NCBI GenBank assembly: GCA_963575745.1
Contig: CAUYUJ010006502.1
Coordinates: 197,001 to 261,000 of the forward strand
Direction: 5' to 3'
DNA length: 64,000 nt
Origin: Prorocentrum cordatum
Taxonomy: Eukaryota; Sar; Dinophyceae; Prorocentrales; Prorocentraceae
The translations under genes were made by a program, and so were the position numbers. Below the pieces are notes generated by a model. That model did no database searches, had not been told where the DNA came from, and worked only from the letters and a program-made list of their open reading frames with translations. Shown here one piece after another: positions 1 through 10,714 of this stretch (the stretch's first letter is position 1; every line of letters begins with the position of its first letter).

Positions 1-351
1 TGTTTAAGTGGGAGGTCGTCGACGCCTTCACATTCATACCGTCCTTGGCCCAAGCGGCTGGCAACGCAGGCCATGGCGCTGCAAAGAGTGAATCTCGTTT
101 GGATGTGATGCTGAAGATCGCGGCGGCGGCGAAGAAGAAGAAGAAGCTGAGAAACGCCCTGCATCTCCAAATTCCATGGGGCAGCGTGCAGCGCGAAGCC
201 TGCAGGGGGTCTGGTATCGCATATAAGCACGATATACCCGATCTATGCATGGGCGAGCAGGAATTGAGTGGTGGGGTCGAGACCCCGTGGGCTCTGCACG
301 GGCTTCGCGACTTCTGCCGACACTTGAAGAAGGCCACCGCGGTGCGAGGAA

Positions 352-1755
352 ATGATCGCCGCGGTCAAGATTGGAATCGGAGGCGCAGCCCCGCTCTTCC
401 GACTTGCCTGCATGAAGACAATGGGTTCGGCATCTGCAAAATATTCGAAAGGCGACGGGCAAATTCTGCTGAAGCCCAGCGACACTGCGTCGCTGACAAC
501 CGATAGAGCCCAGACCGTAACGCAGGCAGAGGCAGCGTTGGTGAAAGCGAGACAGACCGCAAGCCAACTTCACATCCCCTGCGGGAGCGCCACTTGGAGC
601 ACCACGATCGGACTGGCCGACGCCAGGGTCGTGCACTTCGTGTTCAACAAGCCCGACGAGTCCCGCGGCACCCGCCATGCCTACATCGCGAACGTCGGCG
701 TAGACTGCTGGCAGGCATTGTGCAGCAGCGCTGGCAAGACAGCCCCTTGCCCTTTCCAGCAGAGGCAGACTGCGGCGGCCGCGTCGCCGTCGGAGCAGAC
801 GCCCGATACCACAGCGAAGCAATGCGACCACCAGGACAACTGGATAAACCAGACTGCAGCGTTGCAGACAAAGGGTTTCAATATGGGCACTTCCGAATAC
901 AACATCAAAGAAGGAGATGCTGTGGTTTATGGCATTACCAGCATTGACGGCGGAAAAATGACGATCAAGCCTGGCCTCAAGGAGTGCATCAAGGATGCAG
1001 AAGAGTTCTTGCGATGCAAGCTCGCAGCATGCGGTGTCGCCAAGGACGTCGTCGGCAACTTCGACGCGCGCAGCCCGACCGAACCCATGGACTGGAGCTG
1101 GAGCGTCGAGGAGGGGAATATCAGGCTAGCGCTGCACGGGCTACGCGGCAAGCATGCTACGTGCCCGAAAAACCTCGCAGGCGTGGTTTCCCCCATGAAA
1201 TACCGCGCGTTGCAGATCAAGACGTCGCTCGCTAAGGGCGCACCCCCCCTCGCCCCACTCGCGCCCCCGATCAGTCTGGAAAGGCAGACAGATGAGGCGT
1301 CGCTCGGCAACGTCTGCCCGAAGACGCACACGGACCCAATCAAGAAAACCGCCTACAATGTGGTCCCCAATCCGCTTCTCAAGACCAAGAAGGACACTCA
1401 GGCATCAACTGGCATCGGCGGCATGAAGGAGCTCACGCCGCGTGCCGCTGCGCCTTTCTGGCGGGTCACAGAGGGCGCGGGGGCGACGGTCAACATGGCC
1501 CTGAAGCATGCGTCGGCCAGCGTGGGCGTGAAGGTCCAAATGATGGTCAACAGCAAGAATCTCGCCGCTGGTGACACGCTGCACGCGTCACGCGAAACGT
1601 TGGCCACCCTGTCGGGGAAGCCAGTGCGAGTCGCAACGGGCAGCGAGCCCAAGGGAAAAGCAGCGAAGAAGGGCCGAGGAGGCATCGGCAAGCGCTGCCA
1701 CCCGCGGCGCACGCGTGCAGGGCGGCACCCCTGCAGGGCGCAGCGGGTGATATGA
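352..1755 (+). CDS. Hypothetical protein, 467 codons
   Basis: Open frame from ATG 352 to TGA 1753-1755. I recognise no family. Residues from about 178 to 260 read most like folded protein, with mixed hydrophobic and charged residues (for example EGDAVVYGITS and WSWSVEEGNIRLALHGLRGK). The last 40 residues are K, R and G rich. No signal peptide or membrane segment is evident. The phrase ALHGLR also occurs upstream in another frame near 285, which hints at an internal repeat or an older frame break. An ATG at 412 is an equally plausible start. The protein could be an exon of a host gene or part of a retroelement ORF1; no catalytic motif settles this. Confidence 0.4.
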   Translation: MIAAVKIGIGGAAPLFRLACMKTMGSASAKYSKGDGQILLKPSDTASLTTDRAQTVTQAEAALVKARQTASQLHIPCGSATWSTTIGLADARVVHFVFNKPDESRGTRHAYIANVGVDCWQALCSSAGKTAPCPFQQRQTAAAASPSEQTPDTTAKQCDHQDNWINQTAALQTKGFNMGTSEYNIKEGDAVVYGITSIDGGKMTIKPGLKECIKDAEEFLRCKLAACGVAKDVVGNFDARSPTEPMDWSWSVEEGNIRLALHGLRGKHATCPKNLAGVVSPMKYRALQIKTSLAKGAPPLAPLAPPISLERQTDEASLGNVCPKTHTDPIKKTAYNVVPNPLLKTKKDTQASTGIGGMKELTPRAAAPFWRVTEGAGATVNMALKHASASVGVKVQMMVNSKNLAAGDTLHASRETLATLSGKPVRVATGSEPKGKAAKKGRGGIGKRCHPRRTRAGRHPCRAQRVI

Positions 1756-2144
1756 ACCCTCCGCATTTAGATGACCAGCGGCTGTGCGCATGAGAAAATA
1801 CGCGTGGTCAGATTCAAACGCGTGGTCGCCGTCAAAGCGTATCCTGCGCTTGGGTTGTGGATCAGGTCATGTGTTTGACTGTTGCGATATCATCGCAATG
1901 CGCCGCAGCCGTATTGGCCTGAGCGAGAACCGCCTTAATCCTGCCCGAGAGGCAATGCCGCCCCCATGCCGAGCGACCGAGAGGTTGGTCATCGAGGGCG
2001 GGGGTCTTAAGGAGCCGCGGGTACCGCGGGACATCCTGCTCAGGGGTAGCATGCCGCGGATCGAGCTCAGCAAGGAAGGCGCAAAACCCCAGTTATTCGT
2101 CAGGCCCCCACAAAACAAACCATACACAAATAATATTAATAAAC

Positions 2145-3087
2145 ATGACGACGAACCTGACAACACGTCGTTGGCAGGCCCCTACCTTATCGGGCCATCG
2201 GGGTGCGCCGCTCATGAGCAACAACTTCTTATACGAGCTGAAGGTCATGCGCAACCGCGCAGTGGACCAGCGCATCTGGGTACACTTGGAACAAGACGAC
2301 CCGCCACTTCAGGACGCCCAGCGGGACAATATACTTCAGGACCGCAAGAAACACATCGACGAAACATCGATGCCAGACTTTGTAACTGTGCATGTTCCTG
2401 GCTTCGCGCATGCTCCTGAGGACGACGCCTTTGAGCAGATGGAGCGCGATGACATCGCAGTGAAGTGTTTGTTCGCTCTACAAGCAGTTCGCACCGTGCA
2501 TGTTGAATGCACGGCAGATGCGTTGACATAGTGCACGTTATGCCGTCATCAAGGCGGCGTTCGAGGATCACCACACCGACAACCGAAAGAGGTCTTTCAC
2601 GGGCGTGGGCGGGGCGCGGTGCGACAAGCGCCGCAAGACGGCGTACGCCGTCGTGAAGACATCGGATATGCCGAATGGGACGAAGAGAATCCAGGCGAAG
2701 CCTTCTGAGTGGAACGACGTATTCTTCACCCAAAGCGCCAGCGAACTGAAGGGCCCGGTGGCGCAGCAGGGCCAGGCCATACTTTACGGCGGCAGTGACG
2801 GCGACGACGGGCCGTCGCCTGAGATGGACGGCGGCGACGGACTGTCGCCTGAGAAGTCGGCAGACAGCGGCGATGCTGATGCAGTCGGCCTGGCCGTACA
2901 TCTTCGGCAGAAGGTGTGGCGCGTTCGGCAGAGCGGCGAAGCCAAACTGGGTCAAACGGCTCAAGCAGCTCTGCCCTGGACCGCTGCTGGCCATGGCGAC
3001 CTCCTCAGCGGGACAGAACAGAAGCGGCAATACTTGGCCAAGTTGCTGGATGGCCGCGACCCCTATTCGGGAGTTCGGCTGGCGTGA
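2145..3087 (+). pseudogene. Frameshifted coding region, unknown product
   Basis: Two open frames join end to end. The first runs from ATG 2145 to TAG 2529-2531. The second is open from just after a TGA at 2524 and ends at TGA 3085. They overlap by only a few bases, so a single-base indel near 2525-2535 would join them into one protein of about 310 residues. The first part ends ..VECTADALT; the second begins ..YAVIKAAFEDHHTDNRKR, then an acidic Gly/Asp stretch (GGSDGDDGPSPEMDGGDG). No domain is recognised. A short intron or a sequencing error could replace the frameshift explanation. Confidence 0.35.
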
Positions 3088-3486
3088 GGTACTACCTGAG
3101 GTCGTGCTCCCTGGCTAGGAATTAGTGGTGTGGCCAGGGGGCTGCCTCCCTGGAGCCGCTGGTACTGGGCAGTCTGAGGCAGCTACGGCGACGACAGACG
3201 GCGTGGCCAGGAAGGTGCATTCTCCTGGGGCCGTCTGTGCCTCCCGTTGCGGTAGGGTCGCAGGAAGGCTTGAGCAAGGCGGGCGCGAGAGGCACCCCGT
3301 GCCCTGCCACGAAGACCTGCGTCGCTCCGAGGGGACTCCCGTCCGGCAGCGGCAGCGGTGCGCAGAGAGAGAGAGAGAGAGGGAGGGAGGACTGAGAGGG
3401 AAGGAGATCTGTATATAGATATATACATACACCTATACGACCACCCTTCGGGTGATAAGGAGGTGAGGGGGGGGAAGGGACCAACG
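3088..3486. other. Non-genic stretch with GA microsatellite
   Basis: No convincing coding signal. It contains an imperfect direct repeat of ggccaggggg/ggccaggaag type (3130-3215) and a (GA)n tract near 3365-3390, followed by a short AT-rich segment. Confidence 0.5.
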
Positions 3487-4131
3487 TCGCACTCGATCGA
3501 TCTTACTATCGAACTCACTACCGATCTCACAATCGATCTCAATCGATCGATCTCACAATCGATCTGACTATCGATCTCACAATCGATCTCACAATCGATC
3601 TCACATTCGGTATCGCTATTGATCTCACAATCGATCTCACAATCGATCTCACAATCGATCTCACATTCGATCTGACTATCGATCTAACTATCGAACTCAC
3701 TTTGGATCTCATTATCGATCGTACATTCGGTCTCACTACCGATCTCACTATCGATATCACAACCGATATCACAATCGATCTCACATTCGGTCTCACCATC
3801 GAACTCACTATCGAACTTACTATCGATCTCATTATCAATCTCAATCGATCGATCTCACGATCGATCTGACGATCGATCTCACAATCGATCTCACAATAGA
3901 TCCCACTATCGATCTCACATTCGGTCTCACCGTCGATCTCACTATCGATATCACAATCGATCTCACAATCGATCTCCCATTCGGTCTCACAATCGATCTC
4001 ACTACCAATACCATTATCGATCTCACAATCGATCTGACATTCGATCTCACGCTCGATCTCACAATCGATCTCACTACCGATCTCACTATCGATCTCACAT
4101 TCGACCTCACTATCGATCTCACTATCGATCA
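3487..4131. repeat. 12-bp tandem array, unit ATCGATCTCACA
   Basis: About 50 imperfect copies of a 12-bp unit over some 640 bp. Nearly every unit carries the palindrome ATCGAT. Variants differ mainly at the last base (A or T) and by ATTCG for ATCGA. Because 12 is divisible by 3, both strands stay open in some frames, giving R-S-I-V or E-I-D-C type periodic peptides that are not taken as genes. Confidence 0.9.
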
Positions 4132-4250
4132 TCAAAAAAAAAACACCAACATCATCATCATCACCATCATCATCAACAACATCAACATCAACATCATCAT
4201 CATCAGCATCAGCATCATCATCATCATCATCATCATTATCATCATCGGGT
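4132..4250. repeat. ATC/ATG trinucleotide array
   Basis: A (CAT)n tract with interspersed CAA and CAG triplets directly abuts the 12-bp array, after an A-run at 4135-4142. Confidence 0.85.
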
Positions 4251-4436
4251 CACCGACGGGACACCGGCGGGACACCGGCGGGACACCGCGGGGCCCCGGC
4301 CGCCCGAAGGGAGACATTTGATCCGGCCGCGCCTCAGCCACACGGGACACCAGCGGGACACCGGCGGGACACCGCGGGGCCCCGGCCGCCCGGAAGGGAA
4401 TCATTTGGTCCGGCCGCGCCTCAGCCACAGGAGACT
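4251..4436. repeat. 84-bp tandem duplication with GGGACACC motif
   Basis: Two copies of a GC-rich segment start near 4287 and 4371 (CCGCGGGGCCCCGG ... CGCCTCAGCCACA), each preceded by two or three GGGACACCGGC units. The two copies differ at only a few sites. Confidence 0.8.
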
Positions 4437-4559
4437 TTCCTCTCGCCCGCCCACGCAGCTTCGCCTCGCCCGCACGGCACGCACGAACACGAAACCGAAA
4501 TCGATTTCCCGGCAGGGGGGCTCTCCGTTCCACTTCGATCTCACCCCCTCACCTCCGAT

Positions 4560-4635
4560 ATATAATACATCTACTTTTATATGTGCACATATACATATAC
4601 ACATATATACATATACATTTAGAGAGAGAGGGAAG
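4560..4635. repeat. AT-rich (TATACA)n and (GA)n microsatellite
   Basis: Alternating ATATACAT units near 4575-4618, followed by AGAGAGAGAG. No gene is associated with it. The flanking 4440-4560 and 4640-5040 hold nothing I can assign. Confidence 0.75.
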
Positions 4636-5059
4636 GGAACGGGGGACGAGGATGAGGTTGCAGGTTTGCGGGCGGGCGGCAAGCCAGTGCCTTCGCTAGA
4701 CACCGCGCAGCCTGGGCATACCAGTTGCGCAGCGGCGCTGAGCAGTTGCCAGACATTTGAAGCAGCACTGGGCATTCGATCCGAGCGGCAGCCTCCCGCT
4801 GCGAAAACACACCAAGGCATGCCCGAACACGTCGCAACGCAACGAGAGCGTCGGTGCACAAATATGGATTCCGGCCCAGTCCTACCCTGACCAAGAGAAC
4901 AGCTACATACCGCAGCAGAAACAACACTTGCAACCATATGACGCGGCATAACCCGCCACCGCGGAATAGGCAATGAATCGAGTATCCTTCTGCCCCTTCG
5001 GCGCTCAGACCCTGAAGGCACGGTTATGATGTTCGCATGCTTGCGGTTTCGATCTGTCG

Positions 5060-5300
5060 CGCGTCCAAGACAGCCCAAGAGACCCAGAAGACCGCCCGAA
5101 GAGGGCCCCCGAGATCCCCAGGAGGCCCTACTGGCTCGCAAAACGGCACCAAGATCGGCGAGGGGAACACGAACCGAGATTTCGAGCCATTTCCTCCAAG
5201 ATGGCCCCCCAGACCGCCGACAGGCCCTCAAGAGGACCAAGCATCGCTCAAGAGGCAATTGCTTTACCCTCAGGAGGCCTCCCAAAAGCCCCCCAATAGG
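5060..5300. repeat. GGCC/AAGA-rich degenerate repeat block
   Basis: Irregular repeats of the type CCAAGAGRCCC and CCCAGGAGGCCC. The same flavour of sequence recurs at 16.2-16.57 kb and, on the other strand, at 12.8-13.26, 28.5 and 31.2-31.8 kb, so it is a dispersed family rather than a local oddity. Confidence 0.6.
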
Positions 5301-5599
5301 CTTCGTTAGGGCTTCTTTTCCACAGCCCAGGCACGGTGGCGAAGTGGGCCGGCGGCCATTTGATATTTCCCAGGCCGTAGGCCTGTTTTGCACACGATCC
5401 TGAAACTAGACACTGGTGGGAAATCACGACGATTGATACGCCCCAAGCCGCAAACCTTTTCGCACACGATAGCAAAACTAGACTGACGGAAAAGCACGAG
5501 GGGCAACATGATCATCAGCAACAGCATCAAGAGCAGCAGCATACGAATCAGAGCCAGACGCAAAGGATCGGTTGGAGACAGAGGCGAAAGCGGAGGAGG

Positions 5600-6255
5600 G
5601 GGAGGATGAAAAGGTATCCTGCTCCTGCTCACACATGTTATCATCAATTTCCCCCTCCCGTTCCTGCTCATCCATGCTATCCTCCAGCTCCCCCTCATTG
5701 CCCGCTTTCGGATTCGCCGATGTCATACTTGATCGGCATCTCCTCCTCCAGCTTCCCTTCCTGTTCCGTCCTGGCTCCCCCCATCCTTCTGCATTGCCAC
5801 CCCTCCTCCGTTCTGCTCCTGCTCCTGCTCCTGCTCCTCCGTCCCTTCCCCCATTCCCCCTCCTCATGTTCCCACGTATCTTCCTCTTCCTCCTCCTCCT
5901 CCTCCTGCTCCTCCTCTTCCTCTTCGTCCTCTTCCTCTCCCTTCCCCTCCCGTTCCTGCTCCCGCTCCTGCTCTTGCTCCTGCTCGTCCTCCCGCGCCTC
6001 CTCCTGCTCTTCTCCTCCTTCTCATCCCCCTCCTCCATCACGCGGAAAACCCCGGCCCCTCCGACGAATATCGGCGCGTCCGCCGACGCTATGACCTGCG
6101 GGCGGCGGAGCCACGCTTGCAGGGGGGGGTAGGGGAGAACAAGTTTAGCCTGGCACCCCTTCGTTGCTCGCGGGTCCAATCATCCTCCCGTTCCTGTTCC
6201 TGTTCCTGTTCCTGTTCCTGTTCCTGCTCCTTCTCCTCCTCCTCCTAGTCGGCGC
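5600..6255. repeat. Pyrimidine-rich (CTC/CCTG)n block
   Basis: Long CTC, CTCCTG and TTCCTG repeats. (CCTGTT)n is cleanest at 6189-6225. Long Pro/Leu/Ser or Arg/Glu frames across it are low-complexity shadows. From 5300 to 5600 and 6255 to 6440 I see no gene. Confidence 0.8.
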
Positions 6256-6538
6256 GGGAAGGCCCGAAACTTTGCCGACCCGCCAGGAGGGTACAAGTTT
6301 CATCCCCGCCAGGACTTCAGGGCCGCCCGACTGCACTAGGCCGGGGGGGGAGGGGGGGCTCGCTACCGAACCGTACACGTTTGTCTCGACACTCCGCTAA
6401 CTGTATCCCCGTTCTCCCTTTCTTGCCTCTCCGTGCCCGGAGGGAATGGCGGGAGCGGCTGCCGAATACGGCGGCCGCACCGGGCGCCCAGGCGCACCAC
6501 CCGGCTTCGGCACAGATCGCACACGACTTCGGAGACAA

Positions 6539-7213
6539 ATGAGGAAATCACAAAAGCAGAAAATGAAGTTTCACATACAATATCTGGAGGAGGCTTTGAA
6601 TATACTGACAAGTGAAAGTTGACCATGTCTTATTGACCAGGGCACAAGCACGGACTTACAAAGAGAGTTGCAAGACGACAGCTTAGAAGTACTACACGTA
6701 CACTCGCCCTCTAATGAAGTATGCTTGGTTTCTTTAGCATCAAAAGGGGAAGCTTGCACGGACGAGCTCGTGGAACTCGTATGCGGTACGACTCAGATCA
6801 AAGAAGATAGTCACCTATTTCCCAGGTGTGGGCAGCCGAACAATCAGATGGACGTCGCATGGATTGCAGGAGCAGGGAATGAAATAAGCGTGGGCCGACC
6901 TTGCTTGTTGAAGAATCGCATCAAGAAACAATCGTTCAAACCTAACAGAGAAACAATTCAGCGCGCGAGGTTGGTGTATCAATCCGCGAAACGTCTTGCA
7001 CATCATTTCGGACCGCTCATGGACAGAGTGTATGACATTTTCATGTGTGCAGACAGTGAGGAACTGGCGAATGGCATTTCTTTGCGGGAGTTGCAGACAC
7101 CAGGGCTTTCTAAATACAAGAGGAACGAAATTTCCTTGGCGGTGCAGCCGTGGATAGACATTGGCATGGTGTTTTGCAGAAGTGCGAGATTGCATTTGAT
7201 AGCGCTTGAGTAA
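6539..7213 (+). pseudogene. Unknown ORF interrupted by one TGA
   Basis: One frame is open from upstream of ATG 6539 to TAA 7211-7213 except for a TGA at 6620-6622. Base composition is clearly less GC-rich than the neighbours, and the translation has normal protein composition (for example NRETIQRARLVYQSAKRLA and HFGPLMDRVYDIFMC). The region before the stop reads basic then helical (KSQKQKMKFHIQYLEEALN). No family is recognised. Without readthrough, the usable ORF after the TGA covers about 180 codons but has no early ATG. It may be a single exon, a recent pseudogene, or a gene with a recoded TGA. Confidence 0.45.
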
Positions 7214-8480
7214 AGTAACATCCAAAGCAAACACACGAATCATATCGAGAATATTGTTGTTATCTTGCCTCCTCCTTCCCTTCATCCTCAGCTCGTGAAA
7301 ACGGAGAAAGGAGCGTCCCCCTGCTCCCCAGGAGCCGAAAGAAAAAAAATCAGAAGAAGAGGGGGGCGGCACGCATTTGGCGTGTCAGAGGGGGGGGGAT
7401 GACGGCGCGCATTTGGCGCGTCGCCCCTCTTGGCCTTACCGTGGCGAGAGCTAGTCTCACGAGGTAGTGTTTCTGTTGGGATGGACTGGGGTGGCGAGTT
7501 TGGGATGGGAGGGCGGGCTTACTTTCAGATGTAGTTTCCAAGGTTTCGAGACAGAGGGCAAAGCAGCCCCCAGCACGCGTGCACGCGCAGCAGTCACGGC
7601 GCCTGCACTGCGTGCCCTCCTCTTCTCGACGTCGTCGTTGTGTCGTCGTCGTCGTCGTCGTCTTCCTCCTCCCCCTTCCAAGTTGCAGGGGGCTCCCCCC
7701 GCCAACGCCGCCCGTGCTTCCTGGCAGGCGATCAGGTGCGTGTCTTAGGCTGGGAGCGCCATGAGCCAGCAGCACGCGTGGCCGGCAAGCCTCGCGGCAA
7801 CGTGCGGCCCTGTATCCGTAAATTCTCGCAGGGGCATCAGCCATTTTCCAAGTGGACTTGGAAACCGTCCCCTAAGCGCCTTTACCCTTTTTTACCTCCT
7901 CGTCCTCCTCCTCCTCCTCCTCCTCCTCCTCGTCCTCCTCCTCCTCCTCAAAGCATCCTCCGTTTTGTCCCCATTCCCATCGCCTGGCATTTCTTGAAGA
8001 AGCCATGTGTCCCTCTCTGGTGAATATCCACAACTCCTACAGGTTAGCGGCGGGGCGTTTTGTTGGCTACCTCTGCCGCGGCGGCGCCCACCATCGCCTG
8101 TCATTGCGCGCCGCTAAAACGCCCGCGCCCGAAGCGCGTTCTTCTCCGCGGCAAAGGAAGAGGGGGCCCTCTGCGCGGCGCCGCCAGCGCAAAGAGGGGC
8201 GCGCCATCGCCCCCAGTTCGCCAGGCCGAGTAGCTCCGTCGTTCCCGCCAATCGATGAAGCAGGCGGCTCTGCGGCACCTGCGCCAGCGTCTGGCGGCAC
8301 GGAACCGAATTATGCGCCATCAGCTTGGCGGCGTGGACGACGGCGAGCTTTCGGGCAAGCATGCATGGGCGCGCGCCTTGGCCGAAAAACACCGCTTGAA
8401 CTCCACGTGGAAAGTCTCTTTCGATGCGATGCCTGTGGCGCGGCCGCCGTTGAAAGCTGCATTGTCTTCTGATCGCGGTT
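7214..8480. other. Non-genic stretch with CGT and CTC repeats
   Basis: Contains (CGT)n near 7630-7665 and (CTC)n near 7895-7950. No frame here has convincing coding character. Confidence 0.5.
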
Positions 8481-8723
8481 TCGAAGCTAGCGTCGCGATA
8501 CAAAGTTGACGAACCATACTTCGCATCTCGACGGTGTCCCGAATTGCAGATCAAACAACAAACACCAATGCTTCCAAAGGCCCCCACACACCCGCGGGCA
8601 ATGGGACGCGCTCTTCCCGCGTCGTCCTGGAACGACCCCGACCGCATTCAGCATCCAATCCAGCCTCTCTGGTTGGGTTGCGCACCTGGGCATCTGCAAC
8701 CTCGTCTTGCCTGAAGGCAGTGC

Positions 8724-9170
8724 CTACTTCATCTCCGCGCGGTGCGCGCGGGCAACGGCCTCTATGCATCGCGCGACCTCGGTGCGAGTCTGGAAAGGTT
8801 TGCTCGCGTCGATGTCGTCCTGGATCCGTTTCGCTTTCCTGACGGCGAGTCTGTTCCGCCCGATGCCGCCGCGGGCAAACTCCTCGCCCCGCGCGGGCGC
8901 GGCGGCGCTCGTGCCGTCGAGAAATTCCCTGCGGGGTCCAGCGCCGTACTTAGCCTCCAGATTCGCAGCGACTCTGCGAAGGCCAATGCTCCCTGGACCC
9001 TCCTTTTCCCAATTGTCCTGCTCGCGGACCGTGGCCAGATGGCAACAGTCCAGGGCGTTTGCCAGGAGCTTGCCACAGACATCTCGAAGCCCATCGAGCA
9101 GCTTCGACGGCGGACCGCCCGGGACAAGGCACTGGGCTTGCGCCGGCTGCAACGCCCAGAATGCCAATGA
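8724..9170 (-). pseudogene. Decayed coding segment, unknown product (3' part)
   Basis: A minus-strand frame of about 148 codons with natural composition (LLDGLRDVCGKLLANALDCC; RREFLDGTSAAAPARGEEFA; NRLAVRKAKRIQDDIDASKP). It lies downstream of the frames at 9.26-10.4 kb on the same strand and may be the same broken gene. No domain is recognised. The opposite strand shows W-x-C-x2-C-x3-N at about 9140, but that frame has no other coding signal. Confidence 0.3.
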
Positions 9171-9258
9171 AAGAACACTGCATACGTTTTCAGTCTTCTC
9201 AGTCGGAGTAAGGGAATAGGCGTCGCCAGCGGCGCGGCGCCCGTCCGGCCCCGCATCG

Positions 9259-10390
9259 TCAAAACTGCGCGAAGTTGATCATCCATGGGAACGGCCCGAT
9301 CTCCTCGAACCCACCGCGGCGCCCTGCATGCAGGCTCATGTAGGAAGCTTGCCCGCCCAGAGTGAATGCTGGCTTAGAAGCGCCGTCGATGGACGCCCGC
9401 TGGAACTCGCCGTTATCCTCGCACTCCTCCAGCAAACCAGCGAGGTGCTCTCGCGCCAGTGGAGCTTGGCACACATCGGCCATCATAGCATGCCACGTAG
9501 CCTGCTGACTTGTCATCAGCAAAGAAAGTATGTTCCCTTCCCGCTCTGACCGCTGGAAAGCAGCCTTCATCGACGCGGCCATCGGACAACGACGCATCTC
9601 GATAAAGCAGATTGTAAGACTCCCGCGTCGAGTAGCAGTCGCCGACGTGGCGAACGAACATCCGGCACAGCTCGAATTGCGGGTGGCACCTCGGCCCGCC
9701 ATCTTCCAGCACGAGCGCCATGCACTCGTCCAGGTGCGCGCGGGCCCTGTTGGAAAGCCTCTTGCTTGCCTGTCTGCGCACCGGGGCCGCTGCCCTCTGC
9801 AGATATTTATCGCCAGAAACGCCGCGCATCTGGTCACTGTCATAGATGGCCTTCGCTATGCGGAACATGTTGTTGCACGCGCATGGGGCGAAAGACGCCC
9901 GATTCTGGCGGTGCTTCTTCGCGTGCTCGACCAGCCTGCTGTTCCATGCGAAGTACCGTTTCGGGCGTAGCTCGCGCGCGTGCATGGGCACGCCCATGCC
10001 AGACCCCCTTTTGATGCACCCACGTAGGCCGTCCAAATGAACGGGCGCCTCCTTATTCGCGGCGGAGAGGAATCCCCCAGCGAATCACGCGCGGCCGCGC
10101 ACTTGCGACAGGGGACCCCGCGAGAACCTCCGACGCCACTGCGCGCCGCCTTGGATGCCGGGGCCCGCGGGTCGGGGCTCAGACGTGCGCGAGCCAGGAG
10201 AACGCAACTGCCGTCCGCCAACAGAACCTCGTCGCTGCCGCCGCCAGAGCTGCAGTCTCCAAGACGACTTCCGCTCTCCTGCCCTTGCGCGAAGAAAGTC
10301 TTGTAGATCATCTGCCGGGCGTTCACCTCGAACCCTGTTTGCGCTGCGATGCGCGCGCAACTCTGCGCGCGGAACTCCTCCACGTCGCTG
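9259..10390 (-). pseudogene. Decayed coding region, unknown product (5' part)
   Basis: Two minus-strand frames overlap and continue each other. 10036 to about 9470 reads CIKRGSGMGVPMHARELRP, then RAHLDECMALVLEDGG and ELCRMFVRHVGDCYSTRES. The frame ending at 9259 continues with LLEECEDNGEFQRASIDG. A third frame above 10036 (to about 10390) supplies DSDVEEFRAQSCARIAAQTG and IYKTFFAQGQESG. At least two frame changes are needed, so the gene is broken or contains very short introns. Several Cys and His residues are present but do not form a finger I can name. Confidence 0.35.
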
Positions 10391-10439
10391 TCGCCCGCTG
10401 GATTCCGAATCCGAAGCCTACGCAGCGTTGCGCGTCCTG

Positions 10440-10545
10440 CGCACAGAGGCGTGGCGTTGTGCGTTCTGTGCGCAGGCCACGAGTACAGATACCCACAGAG
10501 CACAGGGGCGTGGCGCTGTGTGTTATGTGCACAGACCGCGATATA
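10440..10545. repeat. 60-bp direct duplication, GGCGTGGCG(T/C)TGTG
   Basis: Two diverged copies start near 10449 and 10509, each ending in a T/ATGTGC(G/A)CAG segment. The surrounding 10,390-10,715 shows no gene. Confidence 0.65.
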
Positions 10546-10714
10546 CAAAGCAAGCAAAATTACGCTACCGAGGAACCCCACATACTGATATTATGGCTGG
10601 AGTGATGATAGCTGAAGTGAAGCATGTGAGAATGACGTTGGTGGCCGTTGCACCGCCGACACCGTTGGTGACGCCACTCAAGAGGAGAGGTGGAAGAGGA
10701 GAAGCGCCGCATTC

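Noticed and set aside
3539-4135. 198-codon minus-strand ORF rich in E-I-D-C/E-I-D-S
   Set aside because: It is the translation of the 12-bp ATCGATCTCACA array.
9130-9175. RanBP2-like W-x-C-x2-C-x3-N on the plus strand
   Set aside because: The second Cys pair is absent, and the opposite strand has the better coding signal.
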